Positions 17,343 to 26,684 of a DNA stretch of 64,000 nucleotides are shown piece after piece (the first letter of the stretch is position 1; each line of letters opens with the position of its first letter). The DNA is taken from positions 992,001 to 1,056,000 of the forward strand of contig NZ_CP022221.1 in NCBI RefSeq assembly GCF_004114935.1. Direction: 5' to 3'. The notes below the pieces were generated by a model. That model had not been told where the DNA came from, did no database searches, and saw only the letters and a list, made by a program, of their open reading frames with translations. The position numbers were made by a program, and so were the translations under genes. Source of the stretch: Bradyrhizobium zhanjiangense (GTDB taxonomy: Bacteria; Pseudomonadota; Alphaproteobacteria; Rhizobiales; Xanthobacteraceae).

Positions 17343-18278
17343 TCAAAGCAGGCCACGCATCGATTTACGATCGATACCAGACGAACAAACCAGAAGTCGA
17401 ACCAAAGAACGTGTGGCATAGGACGCGAATTGACGTGACAAAAGGGTTCTCGGGTTGAGGCGAATTGCTTGCGCAAAACATTGCGCGGAAAGCGTTTTAC
17501 GATTTCCTGTCGCATGGAGAAATCCGGCGAGCGCCAAGGCGCTGGCGCGAGATTGCCTTTCACACATCCGAACGCTTGCCGGTAGGTCAGATCTGTTAAA
17601 GAACTCGTTGATCAGCTTCATGGGCTCATTTGCCATTTCGTGCGAGCTCGCTTTTTTCGTCGTGGAGCCTGGATGGACACGGAAATCTGCGAGGTAGTGT
17701 GGAACGCGTGCAAAGGGGCCGAGCAGCGAAAGACGAAAATAGAAATCCATATCCGGGATTTGTCGAAAGGAGTTGGACCAGCCGCCACAGCGGCTCCAGG
17801 CCCGCTTGCGTACGAGCGCGCCGGGGCCCGGCAAACATCGAAAGTCGGCTATCAACCGTCGCTGCTCATAGGGAGGGGCTAAAACACGACGAATTACTGC
17901 TCCACGTTCATCAATCAAATGGAAGTCGGGATATACGAGACACGCAAGCTCATCGCGCACCATCGTATTCACTAGGATCTCTATCGCCGAGGTGTGGAGG
18001 CGATCGTCCGCACCAAGATACGCGATTAGGTCGCCGGTCGTTTGGCAGAAGCCTCGGTTAATAGCCGCGCTCTGCCCAGCGTTTGGCTGGAATACCGACG
18101 TGATCGCGTTTCCGTACGAACGAAGCACGTCGCGTGTTGCATCAGTCGAGCCATCATCAACCACCACAACTTCCACGGTAGAATAGGACTGGTGGAGCGC
18201 GCTGTCGATCGCCTCTTCGATGAACTTGGCTGCATTGTGCGCAGGTATGATTACAGAGACGAGTGGGCGCGAAGTCAT
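17343..18278 (-). CDS. Family 2 glycosyltransferase
   Basis: A 311-residue GT-A fold transferase. P-L-V-S-V-I-I-P-A-H-N opens the nucleotide-sugar site, V-V-D-D-G-S-T-D follows at about residue 40, and Y-L-G-A-D-D-R carries the metal-binding aspartates. Later Y-P-D-F-H-L-I-D and D-M-D-F-Y-F-R-L-S complete the fold. No membrane segment, so it acts on the cytoplasmic face of the membrane. A longer frame reaching 18449 would overlap the next gene; the ATG at 18278 just before the conserved opening is more likely. Donor and acceptor unknown. Last gene of the leftward polysaccharide operon. Confidence 0.85.
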   Translation of the reverse strand: MTSRPLVSVIIPAHNAAKFIEEAIDSALHQSYSTVEVVVVDDGSTDATRDVLRSYGNAITSVFQPNAGQSAAINRGFCQTTGDLIAYLGADDRLHTSAIEILVNTMVRDELACLVYPDFHLIDERGAVIRRVLAPPYEQRRLIADFRCLPGPGALVRKRAWSRCGGWSNSFRQIPDMDFYFRLSLLGPFARVPHYLADFRVHPGSTTKKASSHEMANEPMKLINEFFNRSDLPASVRMCERQSRASALALAGFLHATGNRKTLSAQCFAQAIRLNPRTLLSRQFASYATRSLVRLLVCSSGIDRKSMRGLL

Positions 18279-18393
18279 TAGACTGGCAGCACTGACTGGA
18301 TAGAGCAGCGCTGAGCAGCCGCCCGGCTCGATCGCTGCGTAGCCGACTGCTCTCTTTGCGGCAAGTGTGTTGCCTGCTGGAACGATTGGGATC

Positions 18394-18804
18394 TTAGCAT
18401 CTGTCGGATTTAACGGAGATCGTGGTGATATCGTTGAGGGTATATCCATCCTTTAAGACAAAGGTGGTGCCCGCGAGGACCCATGCAGCGGTGTTCGCTG
18501 CTCCCATTGAGCCGCCGCTGGTAAATAGGACCTCTCTGCCCTTCTTATCTCTGACGAAAATCTTAACAGATTGAACGCCAGTCGAAGAAACGTTCCAGGT
18601 GATCTTCGCTATTCTCGGCGCGTCGCATTCCCGCAAGGATGGTGGATCGACGACCAGAGTCGCAGATGCGATAGAGTTTTGGATAGTTGGCTTGGCGTCG
18701 TTTTGCTGAGCGAAATACTCTAAGGAGATCAGAGTGCCGAAAAAGGAGCCGACGAGAATGGCGGCGGCTCCGAGCGTTTTAAATACGATTTTGATCTCCT
18801 TCAT
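18394..18804 (-). CDS. Small secreted or anchored protein with Ig-like region
   Basis: A 136-residue protein. A hydrophobic helix at residues 10-30 (A-A-A-I-L-V-G-S-F-F-G-T-L) acts as signal or anchor. The remainder is beta-rich (A-T-L-V-V-D-P-P-S-L, K-I-T-W-N-V-S-S-T-G-V-Q, K-I-F-V-R-D-K-K-G-R-E) with two cysteines (in R-E-C-D and the final residue), suggesting an immunoglobulin-like periplasmic domain. GGAG lies before the ATG at 18804; a longer frame to 18918 lacks support. It lies between wzt and a glycosyltransferase, so it may serve the exported glycan. No family recognised. Confidence 0.65.
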   Translation of the reverse strand: MKEIKIVFKTLGAAAILVGSFFGTLISLEYFAQQNDAKPTIQNSIASATLVVDPPSLRECDAPRIAKITWNVSSTGVQSVKIFVRDKKGREVLFTSGGSMGAANTAAWVLAGTTFVLKDGYTLNDITTISVKSDRC

Positions 18805-18959
18805 TCGTTTTCCATTTTGACTTTCGTCCAAAACAGCTGCCGCAAGCGAACTAGCGACAACAGCCAGCCTCAATGATTGGGAATCAACTTGTCTCCTGGT
18901 CCTGCAGGCTCGCCGCAAATAACCGCGACGAGAATAGGTTGCAGTGCCTCTCGTTGCCG

Positions 18960-20369
18960 TTAGGTGGTCGTAGCTGTGTTGTCTACGAGGGAAGTATCGA
19001 TGCTGGTTAAACCCCGATTGAGTCCAGTCATTGTAATGGATCGCATCGGCACGGCGACCATGACGCCATTGCGGTAAGGCGAGTTAACGGCAAAGATGAG
19101 CGCGTCGTGCAGCCAATGGTGCTGGACGTGATTCTCGAGCGTTCCCGATGCAATCGCCGCTGTGATCGCGTACTCGCCTGACTGCAGGCAGGGCAACTCG
19201 AACACGAAACTAATCTCGATCGTCTGGCCTTGCGTAATTTCGAGTTCTTGTCCTTTGTACGCTAGGTACGTGTTGTCGCCGAGCAAGGGTTGTCCGAGAC
19301 GGTCCTTGATGTGGAAGCCCACGATTGGCTCAATGACGTCAACGAGAGCTTCGACTTTGATGGCTACGCGTACCTCTTCGCCGCCCTCAATCCAACCGAG
19401 ATCGCGACCGTCAGGTTTTGTCAGGCGCACATCGGTGATTTTGGCGTCTCCGCTGCCGAAGGACGCAGAAGTTTCGTTGAATTCAAAGATCTCGAGCGAT
19501 TGCGTGATTGCCGGGGCCTCGGCCTTCTTACCCGAAACCTTTGTGCGGCCCGAATGAACGGCTGCAGGTGTAAGCCCGATTGACTGCGCATAGACGGTGG
19601 CCATATAGGCCTCGCACACTTCCTTGGCGTCACCCGCGGCTTTCACCGTGCCAGCGTCGAGCCAGATCGCTTTGCTGCAAAAGCTCATCACCGATCCGAT
19701 ATCGTGCCCGCAGAATAGTACTGTACCTTGCTCTCTGAATCCCCGGAGCCAACGCATGCACTTCTGCTGGAAGTACGCGTCGCCGACGGACAATGCCTCG
19801 TCAACAATCAGCAAGTCGGCGTCCACATGCGCGATCACTGCGAATGCAAGCCGCATTGCCATGCCACTGGAGTAGGTCTTCACCGGCTGCTCAATAAAAT
19901 CGCCGATGTCCGCAAACGCTATGATGCTTGGAAGCTTGGCCTCGATTTCAGGACCCGAGAGACCGAGCACGCTGGCATTGAGATAGATGTTCTCGCGGCC
20001 TGTGAAGTCCGGGTTAAAGCCGGAGCCAAGTTCGAGCAACGCTGCGACGCGGCCTTTTACAACAGCCGAACCGCTGCTGGGCGCCAGCGTGCCACACACG
20101 AGTTGCAGCAGGGTCGACTTGCCGGCCCCGTTACGACCAATCACACCCACGGTCTCGCCTGGTCCAACGGTGAAGGTTACGTCCTGCAAAGCCCAGAACT
20201 CCCGATAGTAGCGGGATGGCGTCAGGGTTTTGCCGACGACGCGGGCAAGCGGCGCGGCGGCACGTTGTAATCGGGGAACTATCGATTGCTTGAGACGATC
20301 GGGCGGAGAGTCGAAAACCTGATAACATTTGCTCAGCCGTTCGACTGTCACGAGGGCCTTAGAGGACAT
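18960..20369 (-). CDS. wzt: Wzt-type polysaccharide export ATPase
   Basis: A 469-residue ABC ATPase. The nucleotide-binding domain (residues 5-250) has Walker A I-G-R-N-G-A-G-K-S-T, signature T-Y-S-S-G-M-A-M-R-L and Walker B L-L-I-V-D-E-A-L-S-V-G-D. Residues about 310-469 form an extra C-terminal beta domain like Wzt-C of E. coli O8/O9a, which reads the capped end of the finished O-chain. This implies an exporter waiting for a terminal modification. It overlaps wzm by 11 bases. The ATG at 20369 is chosen because the frame upstream of it is arginine-rich noncoding sequence over wzm. Confidence 0.92.
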   Translation of the reverse strand: MSSKALVTVERLSKCYQVFDSPPDRLKQSIVPRLQRAAAPLARVVGKTLTPSRYYREFWALQDVTFTVGPGETVGVIGRNGAGKSTLLQLVCGTLAPSSGSAVVKGRVAALLELGSGFNPDFTGRENIYLNASVLGLSGPEIEAKLPSIIAFADIGDFIEQPVKTYSSGMAMRLAFAVIAHVDADLLIVDEALSVGDAYFQQKCMRWLRGFREQGTVLFCGHDIGSVMSFCSKAIWLDAGTVKAAGDAKEVCEAYMATVYAQSIGLTPAAVHSGRTKVSGKKAEAPAITQSLEIFEFNETSASFGSGDAKITDVRLTKPDGRDLGWIEGGEEVRVAIKVEALVDVIEPIVGFHIKDRLGQPLLGDNTYLAYKGQELEITQGQTIEISFVFELPCLQSGEYAITAAIASGTLENHVQHHWLHDALIFAVNSPYRNGVMVAVPMRSITMTGLNRGLTSIDTSLVDNTATTT

Positions 20370-21195
20370 CGGCGAATCCTTTCCGCGTCTTCTGAAACCA
20401 TGCGTAGCCGAGCCAGGCGAGCGCCGCCCCCGCGAGAGTAAAGATCGCGAGGCCCTGCCAGTCTGGCGGCTCCCCGTAGAGGGCAACCCCGCGCGCCTGT
20501 TCCACCGCAAAGGTGACCGGATTGAGGTACAACACCGTCCGGTACGGCTCAGGCACCGCAGTGATTGGATAGAAGATCGGGGTCATAAACATGCTTGCCA
20601 TGGTGATGAGGCCCGTCAGCTGCATGAGGTCGCGCAGATAAACGCCGACCGAGCTGAGGAAGTAGACAAGGCCCAGCACAGCGAGCAGATAGGGCAGCAG
20701 CACCAACGGCAGGAGCGGCAGCGTCGGCGAAAATGTACCTGACATTGCGAAATGCACGATGACGACGATTGCCAGTCCGATTGAAGCCGTGACCAGAGCG
20801 TTCAGAACGGCAACAATCGGCAGAATCTCGAGCGGAAAGACCACCTTCTTGACGAACGAGGGGTTGCCAAGAACGATGGTAGGAGAGCGTGAGAGGGCTT
20901 CGGAAAAAATGCCATGCACGACCATGCCAATCAGGAGGGTGACCGTGAATGTCGCTTTCTGTGCCTGCTCCACTCCCCATCGAGACTGAAACACGACCCC
21001 GAACACGAACAGAAATACCAACGCCATGACAAGAGGCGTAACGACTGCCCATAGAACGCCCATGATTGATCCGCGATACTTCGCGCTGAACTCGCGCACC
21101 AGGAGGCGACCGATCAAACCTCGGTAGCTGAGCAGCGTTCCGACCATGCGGCGAGGTGAAATCGAATGATCAAGCATGCTGGCGGTCTTTCGCAT
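20359..21195 (-). CDS. wzm: Wzm-type polysaccharide export permease
   Basis: A 278-residue ABC-2 permease with six membrane helices between residues 45 and 265 and the hallmark F-S-A-K-Y-R-G-S-I-M-G near residue 37. P-I-F-Y-P-I and Y-L-N-P-V-T are conserved near the C-terminal helices. With Wzt it moves a complete polysaccharide across the inner membrane. The start overlaps the end of the upstream glycosyltransferase gene by 26 bases (or 8 bases if the ATG at 21177 is used). Confidence 0.92.
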   Translation of the reverse strand: MRKTASMLDHSISPRRMVGTLLSYRGLIGRLLVREFSAKYRGSIMGVLWAVVTPLVMALVFLFVFGVVFQSRWGVEQAQKATFTVTLLIGMVVHGIFSEALSRSPTIVLGNPSFVKKVVFPLEILPIVAVLNALVTASIGLAIVVIVHFAMSGTFSPTLPLLPLVLLPYLLAVLGLVYFLSSVGVYLRDLMQLTGLITMASMFMTPIFYPITAVPEPYRTVLYLNPVTFAVEQARGVALYGEPPDWQGLAIFTLAGAALAWLGYAWFQKTRKGFADVL

Positions 21196-24100
21196 CGCCG
21201 GCGGGCAGAGGTGCTGGCATGTCGTTGCCTTCTGTTGCGGCCTTCCGCCAGAACACGGCGGCGCCGTCTACCGGCTCTAGCCGCGACGCGATTCCGTGCT
21301 TTGCTCGGAAATCGTCGACCGCCTTGCGGCAAGGCTCCAAGATGTAGTCATCGACGATCACAAAGCCTCCAGGCGAAAGCTTGCCATAGAGCGCGTCGAG
21401 CGCCTGAATCGTTGACTCGTACATGTCGCCATCGAGCCGTAGCAGCGCCAGCCGCTCAATCGGAGCCGAGGGAAGGGTGTCTTTGAACCAACCCTCAAGG
21501 AAGCGAACCTGATCGTCGAGCAGGCCGTAACGGTGGAAATTCTGCTTCACCTCATCGAGCGGGACGGCGAGCGCGTCAAAGCTGTAATGCTTATCGCCGC
21601 GATCTTCTGGAAACGCCTCGTCGTCAGGAGGAGGCAATCCGCGGAACGAGTCTGCCACCCAAACCGTGCGACCGACGGCGTCGCGTGCAGCTAAAATGCC
21701 GCGCATGTAGATACAAGCCCCGCCGCGCCAAACCCCGGTTTCGATCACATCTCCTGGAACGCCCTCATCAATCACGCGCTCAAGCAGAGAACGCAAGTTA
21801 CGCATGCGTACCACGCCGATCATCGTCAATGCCTGCTTCGGCCAGTCACGGCCAATCATACGAATGTTCGGATCGAACTTGGGATCTGACCAGGGGCTTG
21901 CAGCTGGATCTTCAGTCAAAAGGCCGACCAAGGCGCTCTCGAGCAGATCGAGATAGGCGCGGCCAATGGTGCCGACACTCTTGCCTACAAGGGTCGGCTT
22001 GATCAAAGATCGAAGTTGATACTCCAGCAACGACAATCTGCCGGTTATCAAGGCGGACTGATTGCTGTTGGCTATGTGCAGTGCCGCCGCCTGCCCCTTC
22101 AGTGCGCTGTTCTCGTCGAGCAACGCGGCTTGCCCTTCGCGCAGCCTTGCAACTTCGAGCTTGTGGTCCGAGGCCGCCTGCACCAGCAGCGCAATCTGCT
22201 GAAAATGCGCCGTCCGCGTCACCGAGTGTTCCTCGACGGATTGCTCCAGCCGGGCGATCCGCTCGATATGAGCTATCTGCGATTCCTGACGCTCAGCGAG
22301 CGACTTCTCGAGCACTGCAATCGTTTTCACGTGCGCCGCAGCGCTCGCCTGATATTCGAGAATCGCCTGTTCAAGCCTCGCGATCTGCCCGACGTGTGCC
22401 GTATGCGTGGCTTGGTTGTCGGCCACCATTTTTTCCAGCTTGGCAATCTGCTCAAGGTCTGCGGCGCGGAGCGCCCGATGCTCCATGGCGATCTGTTCAA
22501 GGCGGGCAATCTGCCCGACATCTGCCCTGTGCGCATTCTGCTGCTCAGCGAGCTGCGTCTCCAGGCTCGCAATCCGCTCAACATGGGCCGCGCGCGTGGC
22601 CTGATGCGCGACAACGTCCTGCTCCAACCGGGCAATCTGGTCAAGTTGAACGGTGCGTGTGGCTTGCTGCTCGCCAAGCACCTGCTCCAAGTGTGCAGCC
22701 AGTGCACGGTACTCAGGCGAAGTCAGGACAATCTGCTGCTCGATGCTTCTTGGCACGAGAGCGCGGTAGATGGCGTGCCGCGCCCGACTAAATAATCTAC
22801 GCGCGAAGCCCGCTTGCGCTCTTATAAAGTAGCGCGCGCGGCGAAGCTGCGCTGCGACTGCAGTCGCCCCCGGAACCTTGCGCACGACGTGCCGAATGAA
22901 TTTTTCGGCAACATATTGGCGAGGCATCAAGGAGACGATCCGGCGCCAGTTGTGAGCGACAAAGCGTAGATCACTGGTCTGACCTCGCGAGACTGCCACC
23001 CGGCACATTGTCAAGAATAAGCTTGTCTCGAATTCATCTCCCAGCTGAGACACTCCCCGCGCCATGCACACGCCCATTCGGGCAGCGTAGGCATCAGCGA
23101 CGTTCCAGGCATAGGCAGGCTTGATATTTATGACGGAAAGACGAAAGGGAAGTTCGAAGAACAGTCCGTCGCCGATTAACTTCGAAAAGAAATCCATGTC
23201 CTCGCATATGTGCATATTCTCATTGAACCGTGCGTCGGTCGCCTTGAACATGAACGACGGCGTCGGAAATATCCTGTCAAGGGTGAGCAAGTAATCACGC
23301 GAGCTGTAGAATAGCTTCTGCTTAGGTGTAAAATCCTTGATGTCGAGCGCATTCTGCGAGTAAGCAGTCGAGACCGCCTTGCAATCAAACCCAAGTATGG
23401 CCGCTACTTGATAATCAATCTTTTTCGGATGCCAAAAGTCATCGGCATCAAGTAGTGCGATGTACTCGCCATTGGCAGCATCTAATCCGCAGTTGCGCGC
23501 ATACGAAGCCCCTCTTCGCGCCGATGCATCGACTACTTTCAGCTCCCGACCGTGGGTCCGAGCAATAGAATGAACTTCGTGGAGGGCTTCGTCGCTCAAG
23601 CGAGCATTCGCCGCCAGTAGGACCTCAAGATTAGCATACGTCTGTTCGACGACGGATTTGACGGCACTCAGCAAGAGTGAATCGACCCGCAAAAACGGCA
23701 CAATGACGGACACGAGCGGTTGTTCTTGCGGCCGCGGAACTTGCGAGTCGATTGCCAACCGCAACTCGCTGAAAACCTTCTCGCGTGCTGCCGGGTAGGG
23801 CGACTGCCACAAATGGTTGGCGAGCTTTGCCCAGTATTCAGCGGGGGAGTGTTCGTACGAGAATACACCGATTGAGGAGGCGTCGTCGATGAAACGTGAC
23901 CACAACTGGTCGGACTCTCGCATGGCGAGATCGTGTTTTGCGAGAGTGTCTTGCTGTGGGTGTACGCGCGCGGTGACGAGGACGTCGTCATGATAGACAA
24001 TGCTAAATCGTCGCAACAAACGATAGAAGAGATCGTAATCCTGCGTGGTCCGCAACGACTCATCGAACAGGCCGATTTCATTGAACGCTTTGCTGGGAAT

Positions 24101-24595
24101 CAGGAGGCAGTTACCGTTTATCGCTCCGCGAAAGAGCCCATACAGTGGCTTCGACCCAAACTCTTCTACGTCGTAATAGTGTTGCGGAGAGATCCTGCCG
24201 GTCGAATCATCAAGAACGCGATATGAGCAGCACGCTACCTTTGGCGCACCGATCCCCGCAGAGACCACCTCTATCTGGCGTTCGATTTTCGTCGGATCAT
24301 AGGCGTCGTCATGGCTTAGCCAGGAGAAGTAATCTCCCCGCATTTGCCGGATGCCCCAATTGAAGGCGCTCCCGCATCCTCCGTTTTCCTTTTCGAAGTA
24401 TCGTATTCGTTCGCCGAACGACAGCGCCACCTCGCGGGTTGCCCCATGGTCTGTGGATCCGTCATTTACGACGATAATCTCGATGTTGCGGTAGGTCTGG
24501 TTCAACGCAGATTGAACAGCGTCAGCCAGAAAGTTCGCGCCGTTATAGACGGGGATGACAACAGAGACGAGCGGCTGCAGCAGCATTCGGCTCAT
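21170..24595 (-). CDS. GT2-GT2-coiled coil-TylF methyltransferase fusion
   Basis: A 1141-residue four-part protein. Residues 8-240 are a family 2 glycosyltransferase (V-V-N-D-G-S-T-D, S-H-D-D-A-Y-D). Residues 292-520 are a second one (L-L-D-A-D-D-F-W at 381-388). A basic helical linker (560-615) leads to a coiled coil at 630-860 containing eight 21-residue repeats. Residues 880-1115 are a TylF/MycF-like methyltransferase: I-E-T-G-V-W-R-G-G (951-959) for SAM, L-R-L-D-G-D-M-Y-E and V-D-D-Y for metal. It directly precedes wzm/wzt. By analogy with WbdD it could extend, cap and measure the polysaccharide chain; that function is inference. Its start overlaps the upstream gene by four bases. Confidence 0.9.
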   Translation of the reverse strand: MSRMLLQPLVSVVIPVYNGANFLADAVQSALNQTYRNIEIIVVNDGSTDHGATREVALSFGERIRYFEKENGGCGSAFNWGIRQMRGDYFSWLSHDDAYDPTKIERQIEVVSAGIGAPKVACCSYRVLDDSTGRISPQHYYDVEEFGSKPLYGLFRGAINGNCLLIPSKAFNEIGLFDESLRTTQDYDLFYRLLRRFSIVYHDDVLVTARVHPQQDTLAKHDLAMRESDQLWSRFIDDASSIGVFSYEHSPAEYWAKLANHLWQSPYPAAREKVFSELRLAIDSQVPRPQEQPLVSVIVPFLRVDSLLLSAVKSVVEQTYANLEVLLAANARLSDEALHEVHSIARTHGRELKVVDASARRGASYARNCGLDAANGEYIALLDADDFWHPKKIDYQVAAILGFDCKAVSTAYSQNALDIKDFTPKQKLFYSSRDYLLTLDRIFPTPSFMFKATDARFNENMHICEDMDFFSKLIGDGLFFELPFRLSVINIKPAYAWNVADAYAARMGVCMARGVSQLGDEFETSLFLTMCRVAVSRGQTSDLRFVAHNWRRIVSLMPRQYVAEKFIRHVVRKVPGATAVAAQLRRARYFIRAQAGFARRLFSRARHAIYRALVPRSIEQQIVLTSPEYRALAAHLEQVLGEQQATRTVQLDQIARLEQDVVAHQATRAAHVERIASLETQLAEQQNAHRADVGQIARLEQIAMEHRALRAADLEQIAKLEKMVADNQATHTAHVGQIARLEQAILEYQASAAAHVKTIAVLEKSLAERQESQIAHIERIARLEQSVEEHSVTRTAHFQQIALLVQAASDHKLEVARLREGQAALLDENSALKGQAAALHIANSNQSALITGRLSLLEYQLRSLIKPTLVGKSVGTIGRAYLDLLESALVGLLTEDPAASPWSDPKFDPNIRMIGRDWPKQALTMIGVVRMRNLRSLLERVIDEGVPGDVIETGVWRGGACIYMRGILAARDAVGRTVWVADSFRGLPPPDDEAFPEDRGDKHYSFDALAVPLDEVKQNFHRYGLLDDQVRFLEGWFKDTLPSAPIERLALLRLDGDMYESTIQALDALYGKLSPGGFVIVDDYILEPCRKAVDDFRAKHGIASRLEPVDGAAVFWRKAATEGNDMPAPLPAGDAKDRQHA
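22160..22663 (-). repeat. Eight tandem 63-bp repeats encoding three-heptad units
   Basis: Residues 645-812 of the fusion protein divide into eight units of exactly 21 residues, with the core Q-I-A-R-L-E-Q repeated at the same phase (for example at 653, 695, 737; variants R-I-A-S-L-E-T, T-I-A-V-L-E-K). Each unit is three heptads, so the coiled-coil register is preserved through the array. Confidence 0.85.
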
Positions 24596-25695
24596 ACGCG
24601 TTCTCCCATCTCGATCGACGCGTTCGAGACGGTCTCACCCTGCGCTGCCGCCCGTAGCCGCTGGGCATTTTGTACGCGTGTCGCCCATGGCAACGGCCGC
24701 AACTCGGCTGCATCTTCAAAGCGGTAATATGTCAGACCGCGGTCGTCAAACAGCCGCTTGCATCCTGCCGCGTCGCTTAGACATACGGTGTAACCTCTCA
24801 ACGCGGCGTATGCCGGAATCCAGTGAACGTTTGCGATACCTGGATAGGCCACGATGGTGTGCTCCGGATCCTCGATGTCCCACCAGTTTTCATCTGTTTC
24901 CGGGATGTCAATTTGAGGGGCAATGGACTGTACAATCTCCGATGCCTCGATCGACTGGAACTTCAAGCTGGGACCATAGGCTCTAAAATGAACTTCGTAG
25001 TCTCGGACGCGCGGCGTCAGTTCCGTCAGACGGTGAGGCTGGTGTATCCCGTCGAGTGGGCCCGCGTAAATAATATGTAATATTTCCCGATCGTCGCGCG
25101 TGCAGCCTCGACCAGTCGACCAAGGCAAGGACCGCGGCATAAACAGACACGGATCCAGAATAGCGACGTCACCCGTATGGCTAAGCTGTTCCGTGAATGC
25201 GGTTTTCTCCCGCTCGGATGCTGCCACTATCTCGTCCGCGACGCAGATCGACGATTGCTCCAGCTTGTGCCAGGCCCTAACGTAATCGAACAAGCTGGCG
25301 TGGTTTTCGTAGCTGGCTGCAAGCATTTGCGAGTTCATGCCGTGCAGTACGAAACGCAAGCGAACGCCAAGCATCCTTTTGACGATATGCGCGAAAGGGT
25401 AATATGAGGGCAGCTCGATCAGATCGATCGGGCCGGCGCCCATCGCCGAACGTAGATGCTCAAACCACGCGGCATGCTGGCTTAGGATTGCTTGCTCCAA
25501 CAGGTCTGATCCGGCGGGTGTGGCCCCCGCGCCGGTTTGCGTGTTCGGGATTTCTCGAATGCCGCCTGGCGCGGCTGAGCCGGCGCCGAAGCAGCTGTAA
25601 TTCTCGGCCATTGCCGTTGCTCGCGCCCTGTTGAAATAGAAGTGGCGGGCCGACTCGTTGGCCGCCGAGCAATAGTCACCAATCAAAATGTTCAT
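24592..25695 (-). CDS. Family 4-like glycosyltransferase
   Basis: A 367-residue protein with a two-domain GT-B look. N-half: M-N-I-L-I-G-D-Y, I-E-L-P-S-Y-Y-P-F-A, F-V-L-H-G-M-N-S-Q, A-A-S-E-R-E-K. C-half: I-I-Y-A-G-P-L-D-G-I-H-Q-P-H-R-L, then I-P-A-Y-A-A-L-R-G-Y. The usual E-x7-E motif is not clear, so the donor site is atypical. It is the first gene of the leftward operon; ATGA overlap couples it to the fusion gene. Substrate unknown. Confidence 0.7.
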   Translation of the reverse strand: MNILIGDYCSAANESARHFYFNRARATAMAENYSCFGAGSAAPGGIREIPNTQTGAGATPAGSDLLEQAILSQHAAWFEHLRSAMGAGPIDLIELPSYYPFAHIVKRMLGVRLRFVLHGMNSQMLAASYENHASLFDYVRAWHKLEQSSICVADEIVAASEREKTAFTEQLSHTGDVAILDPCLFMPRSLPWSTGRGCTRDDREILHIIYAGPLDGIHQPHRLTELTPRVRDYEVHFRAYGPSLKFQSIEASEIVQSIAPQIDIPETDENWWDIEDPEHTIVAYPGIANVHWIPAYAALRGYTVCLSDAAGCKRLFDDRGLTYYRFEDAAELRPLPWATRVQNAQRLRAAAQGETVSNASIEMGERV

Positions 25696-26684
25696 TTCGA
25701 AAATTCTCTAGTTTTACCTAGTTCGAACTTGGGCGGGGTGCCACGAGTTTCACTCGCGCATTTGGTAGGTACGGAAACTCAAGGCAATCATCTGCATGCT
25801 CGAACGAAACGAGTGCAACGCGGCTTAACGCTATTCAGGCTATCTGCATCGACAACCGACAAGCGGTGGTGGCCACGGAGTGTGGCAGACACGAAACGGA
25901 ATAAATAAAGGAGAATCTGATACAGGCGCGCGATTTGCCCGTATCTCGAGGAAAGCGAAGCGTTCCTGCTCAATGATTGCCGCGCTCGTGCGGCGCGACC
26001 ATGTCTTAGAAGGCACGATCCCAAGGCCCACTGGATATACGAGATCCGACGTCGAGCCGCGGTTCGCCGAACGCCCACCCTCACGTCAAGCCCCCGCTAC
26101 TCAAGCAAACGCGATGGGCACCCAATATTAGGACGCTAAGTTGCGGTCAACCCCGTGGCGCATCTCGGCGTCGAATGCTGCTGATGCTGAAGAGAATCAG
26201 CAACTGATCGCCGCCACGACGTCGCGTAGGGCGATCGCAGCTTTAACAAACATGCCGCGGCTTTCCCGCGCTTTGCGCAGCCTAATGCAGAATTACTGCG
26301 CGGTCATCCCAAGAAACGCGCAACGCAACCGCAAGTGTAGCGCTACGCTGAGCGGGCCCGCCAAGTTAGAGGCAACGTGGGATGGCAGCGTTCGTATGAA
26401 GCGTACGAATCTGTTGACGGGGCAGCGCACTCGGGTGCGCAATGAGATAGTCCGTACGCTTCGTACGTTGTTGTCGGAGTCGTGCGTCGCAATTTTAGTA
26501 TGAGTGGCTAACCGAGGAGATGAGTTCAATTCATTCCTCGTGCTCGCTCGGTAGGCGCGACGGTCGAGTGTCGCGAGTACAGAGCTCGCAGAATTAAGAG
26601 TGGTTTTTGATTTGTTGGAGATCGCTCACGGGCTCGGCCCTTGTGAGAGCAGATGCTGACTTAAAAGTTTAGGTTAAGTGGAAG
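25696..26684. promoter_or_regulatory. 989-bp divergent intergenic region of the polysaccharide operons
   Basis: It separates the leftward and rightward glycan operons and carries no supported gene, so both promoters should be here. A nested inverted repeat stands out: GAAGCGTACG at 26398-26407 pairs with CGTACGCTTC at 26453-26462, around a hairpin GCGCAC-TCGG-GTGCGC at 26425-26440. A TTGACG hexamer at 26414-26419 lies within, without a clear -10. It may be an operator. Confidence 0.45.

Noticed and set aside
22016..22795. Repetitive plus-strand frame
   Set aside because: It reads the 63-bp repeats of the coiled coil from the other strand.
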